Below, in pieces: positions 5,557-6,593 of a DNA stretch of 6,593 nt (position 1 is its first letter; every line of letters starts with the position of its first letter). Where the stretch lies: contig DAINCF010000405.1 of the NCBI GenBank assembly GCA_036732565.1, forward strand, positions 1 to 6,593, read 5' to 3'. A program made the position numbers and the translations under genes. Under the pieces are notes generated by a model. It was not told the DNA's origin. It did no database searches and saw only the letters and a list, made by a program, of their open reading frames with translations. This DNA comes from JAIVJN01 sp036732565. Lineage in GTDB: Bacteria; Acidobacteriota; Vicinamibacteria; Vicinamibacterales; UBA2999.

Positions 5557-5590
5557 AGGCACTCAGGCACCCAGGCACCCAGGCACCCCA
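5543..5590 (+). repeat. 8-bp tandem repeat (GCACCCAG) before fdhD
   Basis: Five consecutive 8-bp units occupy 5543-5582 (the third is GCACTCAG), and a sixth, GCACCCCA, runs from 5583 to 5590. The array ends 7 bp before the fdhD ATG, where a Shine-Dalgarno would normally be, and none is present. The yajQ leader, read on the - strand, has nearly two units of the same repeat. An 8-bp unit is not a multiple of three, so copy-number change would shift any reading frame that crosses it. Confidence 0.88.
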
Positions 5591-5597
5591 GATAACC

Positions 5598-6428
5598 ATG
5601 GATTCCGTTCGCACCATCGAAGTCGTGCATCTCGGGCCGGCCGGGCGGGAGCCGCGTGCGGACCTCGTCGCGGTCGAGGAGCCGATGGAGGTGCGCGTCA
5701 ACGGCGCCAGCTTCGCCGTCATCATGCGCACGCCGGGCTCGGACGCGGAGCTGGCCGCGGGGTTCCTCTTGGCCGAAGACGTGGTGCGGACGGCCGACGA
5801 GCTGCTGGTGATCGAGCAGTGCGAGGACACTGACGAGGAAGGGCGTGGCAACACGCTGAACGTCACCGTCACCGGCGACGCCGACCAGCGTCTTGCCGAG
5901 CGGCTCGGAGAGCGCCGGCAGGTGATGATGACGGCGTCGTGCGGGCTGTGCGGGCGGCGGACCATCGAATCCCTCCGTGCCCGGGTCTCGCATGTCGATG
6001 GACGCTGGCAGATTGCACCGGCCATCGTCAGCAGCCTGCCGCAGCGGCTGCGCGCGGCGCAGAGCGTGTTCGATGCCACCGGCGGGCTTCACGCCGCTGG
6101 CCTCTTCGCTCGCGACGGAAATCTGATCCTCATCGCGGAGGACGTGGGCCGGCACAACGCCGTCGACAAGATCGTCGGCCGCCGGTTGATCGAGGGGGCG
6201 CTCCCGCTCGACGACACGATCCTCGTCGTCTCGGGCCGCACGTCGTACGAGCTGGTGCAGAAGGCGCTGCTCGCTGGCATCCCGTTCGTCGCCGCCGTTT
6301 CGGCGCCGTCCAGCATTGCGATTCGGCTCGCCATCGACAGCGGCATCACGCTGTGCGGCTTCGTCCGCGGCGAGACGTTCAACGTCTACGCTCATTCAGA
6401 ACGCGTCGCGGGTTCCGCTAAGCCGTGA
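5598..6428 (+). CDS. fdhD: Formate dehydrogenase accessory sulfurtransferase FdhD
   Basis: FdhD transfers sulfur from a cysteine desulfurase (IscS in E. coli) to the bis-MGD molybdenum cofactor, a step needed to make formate dehydrogenase active. The 276-residue product has the family hallmarks: VEEPMEVRVNG and RTPGSDAELAAGFLLAE near the N-terminus, and the sulfur-carrying loop SCGLCGR with Cys115 and Cys118. Further motifs are FDATGGLHAAGLF (158-170), AEDVGRHNAVDK (180-191), VSGRTSYELVQKA and a C-terminal GFVRGETFNVY. It is cytoplasmic. ATG 5598 matches where the family begins. An in-frame GTG at 5520 would add 26 residues translated from the tandem repeat, which is unlikely. No Shine-Dalgarno precedes the ATG, so translation may be leaderless or weak. 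No formate dehydrogenase is in the window. The last five residues (GSAKP) and the stop are encoded by what looks like a repeat copy shared with the downstream spacer. Confidence 0.95.
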   Translation: MDSVRTIEVVHLGPAGREPRADLVAVEEPMEVRVNGASFAVIMRTPGSDAELAAGFLLAEDVVRTADELLVIEQCEDTDEEGRGNTLNVTVTGDADQRLAERLGERRQVMMTASCGLCGRRTIESLRARVSHVDGRWQIAPAIVSSLPQRLRAAQSVFDATGGLHAAGLFARDGNLILIAEDVGRHNAVDKIVGRRLIEGALPLDDTILVVSGRTSYELVQKALLAGIPFVAAVSAPSSIAIRLAIDSGITLCGFVRGETFNVYAHSERVAGSAKP

Positions 6429-6454
6429 AGGTCCGGCTAAGCCGGACCCCACGC
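6411..6454. repeat. REP-like hairpin at the fdhD 3' end, with partial copy inside the gene
   Basis: Arms 6430-6438 and 6440-6448 are exact complements, in practice a stem of about 8 bp with a TAA loop. The hairpin begins 2 nt after the fdhD stop. The 15 bases at 6411-6425, inside fdhD, match 6430-6444 apart from one base gained and one lost. Read on the - strand from 6454 the element begins GCGTGGGGTCCGG, similar in style to the GTAGGGGCC repeats near sdhA. There is no T-tract; it may help end or protect fdhD mRNA. Confidence 0.65.
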
Positions 6455-6491
6455 ATGCAATAAGACTCACCCACGCATGCAATGAGACTCA
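6448..6491 (+). repeat. 22-bp tandem direct repeat, two copies
   Basis: Copy 1 is 6448-6469 and copy 2 is 6470-6491, directly adjacent, differing at a single base (A at 6462 against G at 6484). Each holds the palindrome GCATGC. Perfect adjacency points to a recent slippage or unequal-exchange duplication. Two copies without a spacer do not make a CRISPR. Confidence 0.85.
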
Positions 6492-6584
6492 GGCGTGGGG
6501 GTCCGGCTTCAGGTGGTCCGTGGAACGAGGGTCAGGCGTGGGGTCCGCCTTGCCCGGGCCCCCGGCGCGGCAGCCGCGCTGGGG
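6489..6584. repeat. Cluster of direct and inverted GTGGGG-type repeats with terminal hairpins
   Basis: TCAGGCGTGGGG occurs at 6489-6500 and again at 6532-6543, each followed by a TCCG-C-CTT-like sequence. The first copy (6493-6509) is also the inverse of 6439-6454, with one extra G. A hairpin of 8 bp (6540-6547 with 6555-6562) overlaps a stronger 11-bp one (6560-6570 with 6574-6584, one G-U pair, CAG loop), so the two are mutually exclusive in RNA. I see no gene in 6429-6593. This looks like repeat DNA of the same class as the other spacers, partly degenerated. Confidence 0.6.
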
Positions 6585-6593
6585 TGGCTTTAG

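Noticed and set aside
5543..5590. CRISPR array
   Set aside because: The 8-bp units are directly adjacent with no spacers.
5520..5597. Upstream GTG start for FdhD
   Set aside because: The 26 extra residues are a translation of the 8-bp tandem repeat and precede the point where the FdhD family normally begins.
6448..6491. CRISPR or attachment site from the 22-bp repeats
   Set aside because: The two copies are adjacent without a spacer, and there is no integrase or tRNA nearby.

Overview
The window is high-GC bacterial DNA with closely spaced genes, many short GC-rich hairpin repeats between genes, TPR and fibronectin-III proteins, and a Tat-exported small metal-ribbon protein. This mix and the repeat style suggest a soil-type Acidobacteriota (Vicinamibacteria-like) or similar genome. 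That taxonomic guess rests on general impression, not on a marker gene.

Left part (1-3136, + strand): a respiratory complex II operon. The flavoprotein subunit SdhA/FrdA is cut off at its 5' end by the window edge. It is followed by a complete iron-sulfur subunit SdhB/FrdB and a small TPR protein. The membrane anchor is not in the window and may lie upstream. The spacers after sdhA and after sdhB carry hairpin repeats with a GTAG head, the hallmark of REP elements.

Middle (3137-3780): an AT-richer intergenic stretch holds a strong intrinsic terminator (13-bp stem plus T-tract). A small gene follows, with an excellent Shine-Dalgarno, encoding a twin-arginine signal, a charged linker and a four-cysteine zinc-ribbon/rubredoxin-like end. 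A GC-rich hairpin separates it from the convergent genes on the - strand.

Right part (3779-6428): on the - strand, yajQ (nucleotide-binding protein) lies upstream of a secreted two-FN3-domain protein with an unrecognised C-terminal domain. Divergent to yajQ is fdhD, the sulfurtransferase that activates formate dehydrogenase. The yajQ-fdhD spacer is almost entirely an inverted repeat plus an 8-bp tandem repeat.

The last 165 bp (6429-6593) contain no gene. They are a dense cluster of direct and inverted repeats, one copy of which appears to form the last codons of fdhD.

The genes are mostly housekeeping or accessory metabolism. The most unusual material is the intergenic repeat DNA, the exported metal-ribbon protein with its leader, and the unknown domain of the FN3 protein. 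I see no defence system, CRISPR array, integrase or transposase.
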